Assembly (NCBI RefSeq): GCF_026319305.1
Contig: NZ_JAPDMV010000012.1
Coordinates: 1 to 64,000 of the forward strand
DNA from: Methylophaga sp. OBS4
GTDB lineage: Bacteria > Pseudomonadota > Gammaproteobacteria > Nitrosococcales > Methylophagaceae
Direction: 5' to 3'
Length of the DNA: 64,000 bases
Both the position numbers and the translations under genes were made by a program. Below are positions 54,011 to 61,753 of this stretch, piece after piece (the first letter of the stretch is position 1; each line of letters starts with the position of its first letter). The notes beneath the pieces were generated by a model. That model was not told where the DNA came from. It ran no database searches and was given only the letters and a program-made list of their open reading frames with translations.

Positions 54011-54798
54011 TTTATTCCTACCAGCACCAGAATCACGGCCAGCAAAGGACGCATGATCTGATCCGAGATCTTCACACCAAGAAAACTGCCGATAGCGATG
54101 CCCGGCAAAGACCCTATCAATAAATATAATAACAATGACCAGTCCACCGTGCCCACAGCCGAATGCCCCAGACCGGCTATCGCCGTCAGCGGAACTGCGT
54201 GCGCAATGTCCGTCGCGACGATCTCAACCCCTTTCATCCGCGGATATAAAAACAGCAAAACCACAGCGCCCAGCGCACCTGCGCCGACCGAAGACAAGGT
54301 CACCATTACTCCAAGACAAGCGCCGGTAATCACCGTCATCATCGCTTTATGTTGCTCGTCCTGGCGCATGCGGTACAAAGCATTCACTACCGGATGCCCT
54401 TCCTGCGCTCGCATCAGACGACCAATCCAGCCTTTCAATAACAAGGCGCTCGACGTCAGGATCAAGGCAACACCCAACGCCTTGGTGATCAGATCATTAT
54501 GCTGGCCTTCATGCATACCGGTAGCACTGATAAGCCACAACGTGGCGAGAGTTGCCGGCAGGCTGCCTGCGGCCAACCGCATCACCACAGGCCATTTAAC
54601 GACACCATGCCGCCAATAAGCCCAGATCCCGCCTGTTTTGGTAATCGCGGCAAACAGCAAATCGGTACCAACGGCAATGGCAGGCTGGATAGAAAAAACA
54701 AAGATCAGGATTGGCGTCATCAAAGACCCGCCGCCCACTCCGGTCATGCCGACCATAATGCCGACAAACAATCCTGCGCCTATAAATCCCCATTCCAT
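53998..54798 (-). CDS. TSUP (TauE/SafE) family anion transporter
   Basis: A 266-residue membrane protein with about eight helices of the TauE/SafE sulfite/sulfonate exporter family. The repeated signature is visible as VGMTGVGGGSLMTPILI in the first half and VTLSSVGAGALGAVVLLFLYP in the second. ATG 54798 is chosen over a longer in-frame start that would run into the regulatory palindrome. As first gene of the TSUP-tusA-cysH-cysD-cysN unit it could import sulfate or export sulfite; direction is unknown. No cysTWA is in the window. Confidence 0.88.
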   Translation of the reverse strand: MEWGFIGAGLFVGIMVGMTGVGGGSLMTPILIFVFSIQPAIAVGTDLLFAAITKTGGIWAYWRHGVVKWPVVMRLAAGSLPATLATLWLISATGMHEGQHNDLITKALGVALILTSSALLLKGWIGRLMRAQEGHPVVNALYRMRQDEQHKAMMTVITGACLGVMVTLSSVGAGALGAVVLLFLYPRMKGVEIVATDIAHAVPLTAIAGLGHSAVGTVDWSLLLYLLIGSLPGIAIGSFLGVKISDQIMRPLLAVILVLVGIKCLF

Positions 54799-54846
54799 GC
54801 TGAGTGAATACCCTGATATACGAAAGGCTGACAATTTTACCAAAGC

Positions 54847-54871
54847 ATAATATTCTATCAATGAATATTAT
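54847..54871. promoter_or_regulatory. Palindromic operator between cys operon and cysB
   Basis: ATAATATTC (54847-54855) and GAATATTAT (54863-54871) are perfect inverted 9-mers around TATCAAT. The site lies between divergent TSUP and cysB and is long and symmetric enough for a LysR-type regulator. CysB is the obvious candidate; binding is inferred. Confidence 0.6.
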
Positions 54872-54903
54872 TAACTATCGTTATAACTTAAAGATATATA
54901 GCT

Positions 54904-55824
54904 ATGAAAATACAACAACTGAAATATGTTCGGGAGATTGCAAGACGTGGCTTAAGTATCTCTGCTGCCGCCAACGCCTTGCATGCCTCGCAGCCGGGTG
55001 TCAGCAATCAGGTCCACCAGCTTGAGGAAGAACTGGGCCTGCAGATTTTCGAACGTCACGGCAAACGCCTGACAGCGATTACACCGGTGGGCGAATCCGT
55101 GATCGCCATGGCCGAGCGGGTTTTACAGGATGTGGATAATATCCGTCAGCTGGCAGCGGACAGCCGTAGTGATCAGACCGGCACCTTATCCATCGGCACC
55201 ACGCACACCCAGGCTCGTTATGCGTTACCCAATGCCATCAAAACCTTTTCTGAACATTATCCCAACGTGCATTTGAACATGGTTCAAGGAACACCACCGG
55301 AAGTGGCTGAAATGGCCGCGACCAGCAAAGTCGATATTGCCATTGCGACAGAGGGACTGTCGCAGTTCGAATCGCTGGCGATTCTGCCCTGTTACCAATG
55401 GAACCGCTGTATCGTGGTGCCGCCGGGACATCCTTTACTCTTAGCTGGCAAACTGAGTCTGGAAGCCATTGCCGAATATCCGATTCTGACTTATGTCATG
55501 GGCTTCACCGGCCGCGCTCAGCAGGATCAGTCTTTCACAGAGCGGGGCTTGCATCCCAATGTGGTGTTTACCGCTACCGATGCTGATGTGATTAAAACCT
55601 ATGTCGCACTGGAACTCGGTATCGGCATTATTGCCAGCATGGCGTTTGACCCGGACAAAGATGCGCCGCTGCAAGCCATTGATGCCAGCCATCTATTCAA
55701 ACCGAGCACGACGCATATGGGCATTCGCAAAGGCAGTTATCTGCGGGGTTATATGTATGCGTTTATCGAGTTCTTCGCCGGTCATCTGGACAAACAAACC
55801 GTAAAAGCAGCGATTGAACTATAG
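54904..55824 (+). CDS. cysB: LysR-family regulator CysB
   Basis: Master activator of sulfate assimilation, responding to N-acetylserine in enterobacteria. The N-terminal winged HTH is MKIQQLKYVREIARRGLSIS to QLEEELGLQIFERHGKRL (about 1-58), and the rest is a periplasmic-binding-fold effector domain with SIGTTHTQARYALP, the Cys-regulator block for inducer binding. At 306 residues it is slightly shorter than E. coli CysB (324). Divergent from the cys operon, which supports direct control. Confidence 0.93.
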   Translation: MKIQQLKYVREIARRGLSISAAANALHASQPGVSNQVHQLEEELGLQIFERHGKRLTAITPVGESVIAMAERVLQDVDNIRQLAADSRSDQTGTLSIGTTHTQARYALPNAIKTFSEHYPNVHLNMVQGTPPEVAEMAATSKVDIAIATEGLSQFESLAILPCYQWNRCIVVPPGHPLLLAGKLSLEAIAEYPILTYVMGFTGRAQQDQSFTERGLHPNVVFTATDADVIKTYVALELGIGIIASMAFDPDKDAPLQAIDASHLFKPSTTHMGIRKGSYLRGYMYAFIEFFAGHLDKQTVKAAIEL

Positions 55825-55922
55825 GATTTATTCACATTGTTCGCAGCAAGAAAAGCTGCTAGTTTTATCCGCGCTGTCAAACCAGCGATAACAACAAAAT
55901 AACTGAAATATTAGGATAATCT

Positions 55923-56495
55923 ATGAAGCATTTAATCAAAGGGCTGATCTTGAGCCTGTTTCTGTTGCCGAGTCTGGCGTTTTCTCATGGTGCTCCGCGA
56001 CTGCAAGTGGAAGAAAGTATTACCATCAATGCCGAGCCGGCTGCTGTCTGGAGCGCTGTCAAAGATTTCGACAGCCTGCACAAATGGCTGCCGCCCATTA
56101 AAGCAACCGAAGCTCAAGGCGGTAACGAAAAAGGCGCAACCCGCGTACTGACGCTGGAAAGCGGCGCAACCATTACCGAAGAGCTGAAAAAGTTTGAAGA
56201 AGATAAAATGAGCTTCATGTATCAAATCACCGAAATGAGCACAGTCGGCGAAGTCACCGACGATCACGGTGATAGCCATGCCATCCCGGCTGTTCCGGTC
56301 AGCAAATACAAAGCCTGGATCACGGTTGAAGCGGCAGGCGGCGGCGCCAAAGTCACCTGGCTGGGTAAATTCTTCCGTGCCTATCAAGGCAAGCATCATC
56401 CGCCAAAAGAGTTGGATGATAATACCGCCAAGACCGCCATCAGCGGCATTTATAAAGCCGGTCTGGAAAACCTGAAATCGCAGCTCGAAAAATAA
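55923..56495 (+). CDS. MxaD-like exported SRPBCC protein
   Basis: A 190-residue exported protein with a Sec signal (about 1-21, ending AFS) and an SRPBCC/START-like domain: RLQVEESITINAEPAAVWSAVKDFDSLHKWLPPI. The overall pattern matches MxaD, a periplasmic accessory of methanol dehydrogenase that speeds electron transfer to cytochrome cL in methylotrophs. No mxa structural genes are in the window, so it stands alone. A generic SRPBCC ligand-binding role cannot be excluded. It ends at a strong terminator. Confidence 0.82.
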   Translation: MKHLIKGLILSLFLLPSLAFSHGAPRLQVEESITINAEPAAVWSAVKDFDSLHKWLPPIKATEAQGGNEKGATRVLTLESGATITEELKKFEEDKMSFMYQITEMSTVGEVTDDHGDSHAIPAVPVSKYKAWITVEAAGGGAKVTWLGKFFRAYQGKHHPPKELDDNTAKTAISGIYKAGLENLKSQLEK

Positions 56496-56512
56496 GCCGG
56501 GCCGATCCCATC

Positions 56513-56539
56513 AAAAGGCGCTTTCGGGCGCCTTTTTTA
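56513..56539 (+). terminator. Rho-independent terminator after the mxaD-like gene
   Basis: AAAGGCGC (56514-56521) pairs with GCGCCTTT (56528-56535) around TTTCGG, with a T run to 56538. Confidence 0.9.
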
Positions 56540-56589
56540 TTACCCGGACTGCAATATAATGTCCGCTTTTTACAAACCAGAAATCAGCT

Positions 56590-56925
56590 ATGTCTATTAA
56601 CGATGCTATCTCACACTCATGTGACTTACTGCAACAGCTCTCCACTCACCCGCAGATCCGCGACCATGCCGATCTGCAAACCATCATCAGTCAACTTGCC
56701 AGTGAATTGGGACAAATTCAATCACAGGCCGGAACGGAGTCGGCCCCGGCTTCGAATGTGGCCCAACTCGACACTCAATCGGGCTGTTATCAATTTGAAA
56801 ATAGTTCCGGCTATTTCTGCCCCAAGTGTTACGAACAGCACAACCAGCGTGTCGCCACCCAACGCCTGAATAAAAAATTGCGCGTCTGTCCAACTTGCCA
56901 CGCCAGTATCCGGCCTTTGTCCTGA
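56590..56925 (+). CDS. Zinc-ribbon-like hypothetical protein
   Basis: A 111-residue protein of unknown function. The N-terminal half is helical (SCDLLQQLSTHPQIRDHADLQTIISQLASELGQI), and the C-terminal part has two CxxC pairs, GYFCPKCYEQ and LRVCPTCHAS, about 30 residues apart, fitting a zinc ribbon. ATG 56590 has a weak upstream ribosome site (AAATCAG). It lies between the terminator and the TPP riboswitch. Confidence 0.72.
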   Translation: MSINDAISHSCDLLQQLSTHPQIRDHADLQTIISQLASELGQIQSQAGTESAPASNVAQLDTQSGCYQFENSSGYFCPKCYEQHNQRVATQRLNKKLRVCPTCHASIRPLS

Positions 56926-57073
56926 GTCGATTTAGAAGCTGGCATATAGTTCAACGATTGCAGTACCATATTCGTTACGAATTCATGGCTGGTCTGAACG
57001 GCCACTATTTCAACCAGAACCCATTTCAAACACCAACGCTGCCAAACAAGCAGCACTTTTGAGATAGGTTCGT

Positions 57074-57150
57074 AAGCCTCGGGGTGGCGTAATGCCTGAG
57101 ATAACACCCGATGAACCTGATCCAGACAACACTGGCGTAGGGACTGGCTG
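57074..57150 (+). promoter_or_regulatory. TPP riboswitch (THI element)
   Basis: The conserved order of the thiamine pyrophosphate aptamer is present: CTCGGGGT (57078-57085), then GCCTGAGATAACACCC (about 57094-57109), then GAACCTGATCCAG (57113-57125) and CACTGGCGTAGGGA (57130-57143). These match the pyrimidine- and pyrophosphate-binding loops. It controls the TonB receptor gene starting at 57220. Confidence 0.93.
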
Positions 57151-57184
57151 AGACACCTTTAGTTTTTTGGCTTTTGTGTGCTGC

Positions 57185-57218
57185 TTAACCTTTCTTTCCT
57201 CCGCCGAAAGAAGGTTAA
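57185..57218 (+). promoter_or_regulatory. Hairpin masking the receptor ribosome-binding site
   Basis: TTAACCTTTCTTTC (57185-57198) pairs with GAAAGAAGGTTAA (57206-57218), with one unpaired T and a 7-nt loop. The 3' arm contains the AAGAAGG ribosome site (57208-57214) of the ATG at 57220. As the expression platform of the TPP riboswitch it would block translation when TPP is bound. I see no U-rich terminator. Confidence 0.65.
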
Positions 57219-57219
57219 T

Positions 57220-59310
57220 ATGAAATATTCCACGATTACATTGGCGATTACAGCCGCTATTTTCACTCCGGCATTGCAAGCTGAAGACACAACACCAGCC
57301 GAACTGCCGGCCATGGTAGTGAGCGCCGACTTCCGCCCCGGCGAAGCGCAGGACACCCCTGTGAGCCTGACCACATTTGATGATGAAATCATTGAATCGC
57401 GGGGTGCCCAGCATGTCGAAGATGTGCTCAACCTGGCACCCAACGTCAACATTTCCAGCGGTGCTTCCCGGGGGCAGTATTTCCAGATCCGCGGTATCGG
57501 TGAACGCAGCCAGTTTGCCGCGCCGTTGAACCCATCGGTGGGGCTAGTCATCGACGGCATTGATTTCAGCCGTACCGGCGGTGCCGCCACCTTGTTTGAC
57601 ATCGAGCAAGTCGAAGTGCTGCGCGGTCCGCAAGGCACGCTCTACGGCACCAATGGCCTGGCCGGCACCATCAACCTGCGCAGCAAACAGGCCAGCGAAG
57701 AGTTCGATATGCATTTCGAATCCACATTGGCAACTTACAACACCCGCGCTGTCGGTGTCGCCGTCGGCGGCCCTTTGATTGAAAACAGCCTGCTGGGGCG
57801 TATTGCCGTCCATACTCATCAATCAGATGGTTATATGGATAACGATTTTCTGGGCAGGGATAATACCCATAACCGGGATGAAATCACCGCCCGCGGCCAT
57901 CTGAAATGGCTGGTCAATCATGATCTGACCGTCGACTTGAACCTGCTGCATCTTAATATCGATAACGGCTATGATGCATTCACCCTGGACAACAGCCGCA
58001 ACAGCCTGGCCGACGATCCCGGCGAAGACAGCCAGCACACCAACGCCTTTGCCCTGAAAGCCGACTGGCGCGCCAGCGACAAGGTGCAGCTGCAATCGAC
58101 CGTGACTTACGCCAAATCCGATATTGTCTACAGCTATGATGCCGACTGGGGTTTTGCCGGTCAGTTCGACCCGGCTTTGTTCCCGTATATTGGTTTTGAA
58201 GAGTTCAAACGCAACCGTGAAAACTACTCGCTGGAACTGCGCGTCCTGTCCAACGAAAACGGCCGTATCTTCAATAACTCCACCGACTGGACGGTCGGCT
58301 TTTATCATCTCGATCAAAGCGAAAAGTTTCAGCAGGATTCCGACTTCGGCATCTTCGGCGCCACCTTTGTCAGGGGCGATTATGACACGCAAAATACAGC
58401 CGGTTTCGGCCAGCTCGATACCCACCTGACCGACAAGCTGACCTTGATCACCGGCTTACGGCTGGAATATTTCGATGCTGCCTATCGCGACTCCAACAAC
58501 CTGAAAGTCGATCCTGACGAATGGCTGTTCGGCGGTAAACTCGGCCTAAATTATCAGGTCACGGACGATCATCTGGCCTTCACCACCTTGTCGCGCGGTT
58601 ACAAATCCGGCGGCGTTAACAACGATGCCCGCCTGGCCCCGGGGCAGCGTGAGTTTGATACCGAATATCTGTGGAATCTGGAAGCGGGACTCAAATCCAG
58701 CTGGCTGAACGGCGACCTCATCACCAATATCGTCGCCTTCTATGCGCTGAGAAAAGATGCCCAGGTCAAAAGCTCGATTGATATCGGCCCGCAGTTTATC
58801 GACTTCATCGATAATGCCGCCAAAGGCAAAAATATCGGTATCGAGGCTGATATGGACTGGCTGCTCAATAATGAATGGCGCATGTTTGCCGCTGTCGGAC
58901 TGCTGCATGCGACATTTGACGAGTTCGACAATCCCGATCTGGAAGCTGAAGGCGTGGACTTAAGCGGCCGCCGCCAAGCCCATGCGCCGGCCTATAACTT
59001 CAACTTGGGCGCGGAATATTACTTTGCGCCGAACTGGACTTTGCGCGCCAATATGGAAGGCAAGGATGAGTTCTATTTCTCCAACAGCCATAATGCCAAG
59101 TCGCATTCCTATGTGTTATATAACGCCAGCCTGGAATATCGTCAAAAAGACTGGAAATTCACCCTGTGGGGGCGCAATCTGTTTGACAAGAACTATTACA
59201 CACGCGGTTTCTTTTTCGGCAATGACCCGTCTTTGGGTTATGCCGAGCGTACCTATGTGCAATTCGGCGATCCGCGTGTAATCGGTTTGACTGTTAGTTA
59301 CGATTATTAG
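57220..59310 (+). CDS. TonB-dependent outer-membrane receptor, probably for thiamine
   Basis: Outer-membrane beta-barrel receptor of 696 residues, powered by TonB. It has a signal peptide (about 1-21, ending LQA), a plug domain with LPAMVVSADFRPGEAQDTP, the RGIGERSQFA and VEVLRGPQGTLYGTNGLAGTINL plug signatures, and a 22-strand-type barrel ending YVQFGDPRVIGLTVSYDY with aromatic last residue. The TPP riboswitch upstream and thiamine-type genes downstream point to thiamine or a derivative as ligand; specificity is inferred, not seen. ATG 57220 is used, not the GTG at 57178, which would precede the ribosome-site hairpin. Confidence 0.93.
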   Translation: MKYSTITLAITAAIFTPALQAEDTTPAELPAMVVSADFRPGEAQDTPVSLTTFDDEIIESRGAQHVEDVLNLAPNVNISSGASRGQYFQIRGIGERSQFAAPLNPSVGLVIDGIDFSRTGGAATLFDIEQVEVLRGPQGTLYGTNGLAGTINLRSKQASEEFDMHFESTLATYNTRAVGVAVGGPLIENSLLGRIAVHTHQSDGYMDNDFLGRDNTHNRDEITARGHLKWLVNHDLTVDLNLLHLNIDNGYDAFTLDNSRNSLADDPGEDSQHTNAFALKADWRASDKVQLQSTVTYAKSDIVYSYDADWGFAGQFDPALFPYIGFEEFKRNRENYSLELRVLSNENGRIFNNSTDWTVGFYHLDQSEKFQQDSDFGIFGATFVRGDYDTQNTAGFGQLDTHLTDKLTLITGLRLEYFDAAYRDSNNLKVDPDEWLFGGKLGLNYQVTDDHLAFTTLSRGYKSGGVNNDARLAPGQREFDTEYLWNLEAGLKSSWLNGDLITNIVAFYALRKDAQVKSSIDIGPQFIDFIDNAAKGKNIGIEADMDWLLNNEWRMFAAVGLLHATFDEFDNPDLEAEGVDLSGRRQAHAPAYNFNLGAEYYFAPNWTLRANMEGKDEFYFSNSHNAKSHSYVLYNASLEYRQKDWKFTLWGRNLFDKNYYTRGFFFGNDPSLGYAERTYVQFGDPRVIGLTVSYDY

Positions 59311-59379
59311 GAGATTGGGCACCGTTCGCCCTGAGCTCTGAGCCTGACGAAGAGTCGAAGGGCGCAACTCAAACTTACG

Positions 59380-59406
59380 CTGGCTCCCGCAGAGCATAGG
59401 AGCCAG
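59380..59406. repeat. Hairpin between receptor and YkoF-like gene
   Basis: CTGGCTCC (59380-59387) and GGAGCCAG (59399-59406) form a perfect 8-bp stem. Just upstream is a dispersed-repeat-like segment, GCCTGACGAAGAGTCGAAGG, similar to one near 60140-60190. The hairpin lacks a T run, so it may be an mRNA processing or partial stop site. Confidence 0.5.
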
Positions 59407-59455
59407 TCCGGAAAGATGAACCCGCTCAAACGGCCTCAGAAAAGGAGAAGTCATC

Positions 59456-59713
59456 ATGCGTATTTCCGTTGATATCAGCTTATATCCGTTGACCGAAAAC
59501 TATGCCGAGCTGATTCTGGCGTTTATCGACAAGCTGGAAAACAACCCGAAACTACAAGTATTGCGTAATAACCTCAGTACCCAGATTTTCGGTGAATACC
59601 GCGATGTGATGGATGCCATAGACAGCGAAGTTGAATTGGTGTTCAAAGAACTGCCGCATAGCGCTTTTGTGTTCAAAATGATCGGCACCGACCGCTACGA
59701 AGTTGAAGAGTGA
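59456..59713 (+). CDS. YkoF/MTH1187-family thiamine-binding protein
   Basis: An 85-residue protein of the MTH1187/YkoF family (DUF77), whose members bind thiamine or its precursors. The signature MRISVDISLYPLTENYAELI and NNLSTQIFGEYRDVMDAI is clear. It lacks a signal peptide and is cytoplasmic. It has GGAG seven bases upstream. Position between a TPP-regulated receptor and a PnuC-like permease supports a role in thiamine salvage. Confidence 0.88.
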   Translation: MRISVDISLYPLTENYAELILAFIDKLENNPKLQVLRNNLSTQIFGEYRDVMDAIDSEVELVFKELPHSAFVFKMIGTDRYEVEE

Positions 59714-59799
59714 TCCCCTTACTCTGCGCCATAGCGGGTTGGCAATGGGCAGAGTGAATCCCAATATTAAAGATATCTGTTGGGGTTCGTTCCTCAACC

Positions 59800-59851
59800 C
59801 AACAAATTATCCGTTCATACTGAAACACAACAAATTATCCGTTCATACTGA
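59800..59851. repeat. Direct repeat, 24 bp twice
   Basis: CAACAAATTATCCGTTCATA plus CTGA occurs at 59800-59823 and again at 59828-59851, identical over 24 bp with a 28-bp period. Confidence 0.8.
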
Positions 59852-59954
59852 GCTTGTCGAAGTATAAGCAAATAAATTAAGTAACCTGAGCTGCGTATAA
59901 GAAATAATGCTCCAAGCAAAGGACTCACCGTAAATCAGAAACGTTGTCCTGCCG

Positions 59955-60052
59955 ACCACCAATTGCTCCTGCATTGGTGGCATACCGTCCATCCTTGGAC
60001 ATAACCACCAATTGCTCCTGCATTGGTGGCATACCGTCCATCCTTGGACATA
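59955..60052. repeat. Two tandem 49-bp hairpin units
   Basis: Units at 59955-60003 and 60004-60052 are identical. Each has CCACCAAT/ATTGGTGG arms around TGCTCCTGC and then GTCCA/TGGAC arms, so each unit folds into two hairpins. This resembles REP-type intergenic repeats. Confidence 0.85.
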
Positions 60053-60232
60053 ACCGCAGCGGAGGCATCTTTTGTTGTACATAAAAAGTGGCGTGTCGTT
60101 TCTCCTTCTTTCCTTAATGCGCAGATCAGGTTAAATGCCCTTCGACTACTCCTCTTCGCCAAGCTCAGCGTCGCGCTCAGGGCGAACGGTTTAGACTATG
60201 TTCCGAACATAAGCTTCTTCACAGGATATTGA

Positions 60233-60859
60233 ATGACCGATAAACCACAAATTCAAGCCATGCTCGACGGCCTGCAATCCCTGTCTGGCTGGGAAGTTAC
60301 CGCCGCTATCCTGGGCATTGGCTATATATTGTTCGCCGCCCGCGAATCACAATGGTGCTGGCCGCTGGCATTTATCAGCACGCTCATCTACACCGTCTTG
60401 TTTTGGGAAGGCCAGTTGCCGATGCAAGCGCTGCTTAACTTCTACTATATGGGCATGGCGATTTACGGCTTTATGCTGTGGCGACATCATAAACATGCCG
60501 AAGATGACTTGCCTATCCATAGCTGGCCGCTGCGATACCATCTTATTTTTCTTGTCATCGGCACAGTGCTGACCCTCCTGGTCGGTTATTACCTGCAACA
60601 TATTCATGCCTCACAACGACCCTACCTCGATGCCGGCGTCACGGTATTTTCGGTGCTCAACACCTGGATGATGGCACGCAAAGTCCTGCAAAACTGGCTG
60701 TATTGGATCATTATCGATGCGGCCGCGATAGTGCTTTATCTGCAAACCGGTTTTTATGCCACCGTGATGCTGTTCTCGCTTTATACCGTGCTGGCCACAG
60801 CCGGCTTTATCAACTGGATCAGACTGTATCGCCAACAGCCGAATTATCAGCTACGATAA
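60233..60859 (+). CDS. PnuC-family transporter, probably thiamine (PnuT)
   Basis: A 208-residue membrane permease with about seven helices of the PnuC family, which imports nicotinamide riboside, thiamine or riboflavin by facilitated diffusion with intracellular trapping. The family block is QWCWPLAFISTLIYTVLFWEG and NWLYWIIIDAAAIVLYLQTGF. PnuT members of this family are often TPP-riboswitch controlled. Its place downstream of the riboswitch-controlled receptor and YkoF gene suggests thiamine; the substrate is inferred from context. Confidence 0.88.
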   Translation: MTDKPQIQAMLDGLQSLSGWEVTAAILGIGYILFAARESQWCWPLAFISTLIYTVLFWEGQLPMQALLNFYYMGMAIYGFMLWRHHKHAEDDLPIHSWPLRYHLIFLVIGTVLTLLVGYYLQHIHASQRPYLDAGVTVFSVLNTWMMARKVLQNWLYWIIIDAAAIVLYLQTGFYATVMLFSLYTVLATAGFINWIRLYRQQPNYQLR

Positions 60860-60888
60860 GCTTTTAAACCAGAAGTGGGCACTCACGG

Positions 60889-61407
60889 ATGCACGCCAAC
60901 ACTTTGAAAACCGTCTGGGGTTATTTCAAAAGCAAGCTAAACCTGCCGAAAAAGAGTCAGTCGCTTTCGGATATCTACAACTATCTGCCGATCACCGATA
61001 CACTGGCGACATCAGGCCAGCCCACTGCAGAGCAATTCGCTTTGATTAAACAAGCCGGCTACCAAGTCGTGATCAACCTGGCACCCAGTCAAGCCAACAA
61101 TGCCATTGCAAACGAAGATGCCGTGGTAGCGAAAATGGGGCTCGACTACATCCATATTCCGGTCGATTTCAAGAACCCGACACAGGAAGACTTCAACACC
61201 TTTGCCACAAATATGCAGCAATTATCTAACCGCAAGATCTGGATACACTGCGCGGCCAATATGCGTGTATCAGCATTCATCTATAAATACCGTCATGATG
61301 TGCTGGGTGAAGATGAAACCAAGCCTAGTAAAGATCTACATAAAATCTGGCAGCCTTATGGCGTATGGAAAGATTTTTTATCACCCACAGGTTGGAATAA
61401 AGAATGA
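60889..61407 (+). CDS. Protein tyrosine phosphatase-like protein (HCxxxxR variant)
   Basis: A 172-residue protein resembling the DSP/DUF442-type phosphatase family. DTLATSGQPTAEQFALIKQAGYQVVINL is a family-like start. The presumed P-loop is WIHCAANMRVSAF with C121 and R126, a C-x4-R spacing rather than the classic C-x5-R. Activity cannot be assumed. Its start lies 29 bp after the PnuC-like gene, so it may be in the same transcript, but a thiamine role is not evident. Confidence 0.8.
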   Translation: MHANTLKTVWGYFKSKLNLPKKSQSLSDIYNYLPITDTLATSGQPTAEQFALIKQAGYQVVINLAPSQANNAIANEDAVVAKMGLDYIHIPVDFKNPTQEDFNTFATNMQQLSNRKIWIHCAANMRVSAFIYKYRHDVLGEDETKPSKDLHKIWQPYGVWKDFLSPTGWNKE

Positions 61408-61462
61408 ATCCCAACATTTTTATTGGAAGTAACGGCTGACTTAAAGGGGAAAGGACTGAATA

Positions 61463-61709
61463 ATGGAAACCGAAAAATAAGACGCTAAAGGCAACCCCAT
61501 CATAGTCGGTCAAAAAGCAAGAATATTCGTTATCCCGGATTGGCTCACTCATGACCTTCCAAATGATGAAGTTACCCAGTTAAAAAAGTGTGAAGATACG
61601 GTTATGAAAGTGACAGAAATTGACCGTTACGGGTAGGTACGTCTGGTTTGGTTATTGTGATGAAGGCCAGTGGTTTTGTCTTAAGCCTGAAGAAATTGAA
61701 ATGATATGA
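61463..61709 (+). pseudogene. Small broken gene (premature stop and +1 frameshift)
   Basis: A reading frame starts METEK at 61463 but hits TAA at 61478-61480; the same frame then continues with DAKGNPIIVGQKARIF to DRYG, a TAG at 61634, after which the +1 frame reads YVWFGYCDEGQWFCLKPEEI to TGA at 61709. One nonsense change and one extra base in GGG at 61631-61633 would explain it. About 80 residues when repaired; no family recognised. Confidence 0.65.
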
Positions 61710-61715
61710 ACCATA

Positions 61716-61748
61716 GAATCTCAGCATGAACTGTTCATGCTGAGATTC
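61716..61748. terminator. Perfect 15-bp hairpin between pseudogene and kinase gene
   Basis: GAATCTCAGCATGAA (61716-61730) and its complement (61734-61748) form a perfect stem with a 3-nt loop, right before the convergent kinase stop. It has no long T run, so strength is uncertain. Confidence 0.6.
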
Positions 61749-61753
61749 TTGAG

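Larger units (their letters stand above)
59714..60232. other. Repeat-rich intergenic region before the PnuC-like gene
   Basis: No gene is seen in 519 bp. It holds a 24-bp direct repeat (59800-59823 and 59828-59851), two tandem 49-bp units (59955-60052), and fragments of a common dispersed repeat (ACTGAGCTTGTCGAAGTA at 59847-59864; GCTCAGGGCGAACGG near 60175-60189). Confidence 0.7.

Noticed and set aside
55843-55870. GCAGC/GCTGC hairpin after cysB
   Set aside because: A 5-bp stem with a 7-nt loop is too weak to call a terminator.
59955-60052. Tandem repeat as a possible CRISPR
   Set aside because: Only two abutting identical units, no spacers and no cas genes.
59843-60162. Minus-strand frames across the tandem repeat
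   Set aside because: Their repeated peptide simply reflects the 49-bp DNA repeat; no ribosome site or homology.
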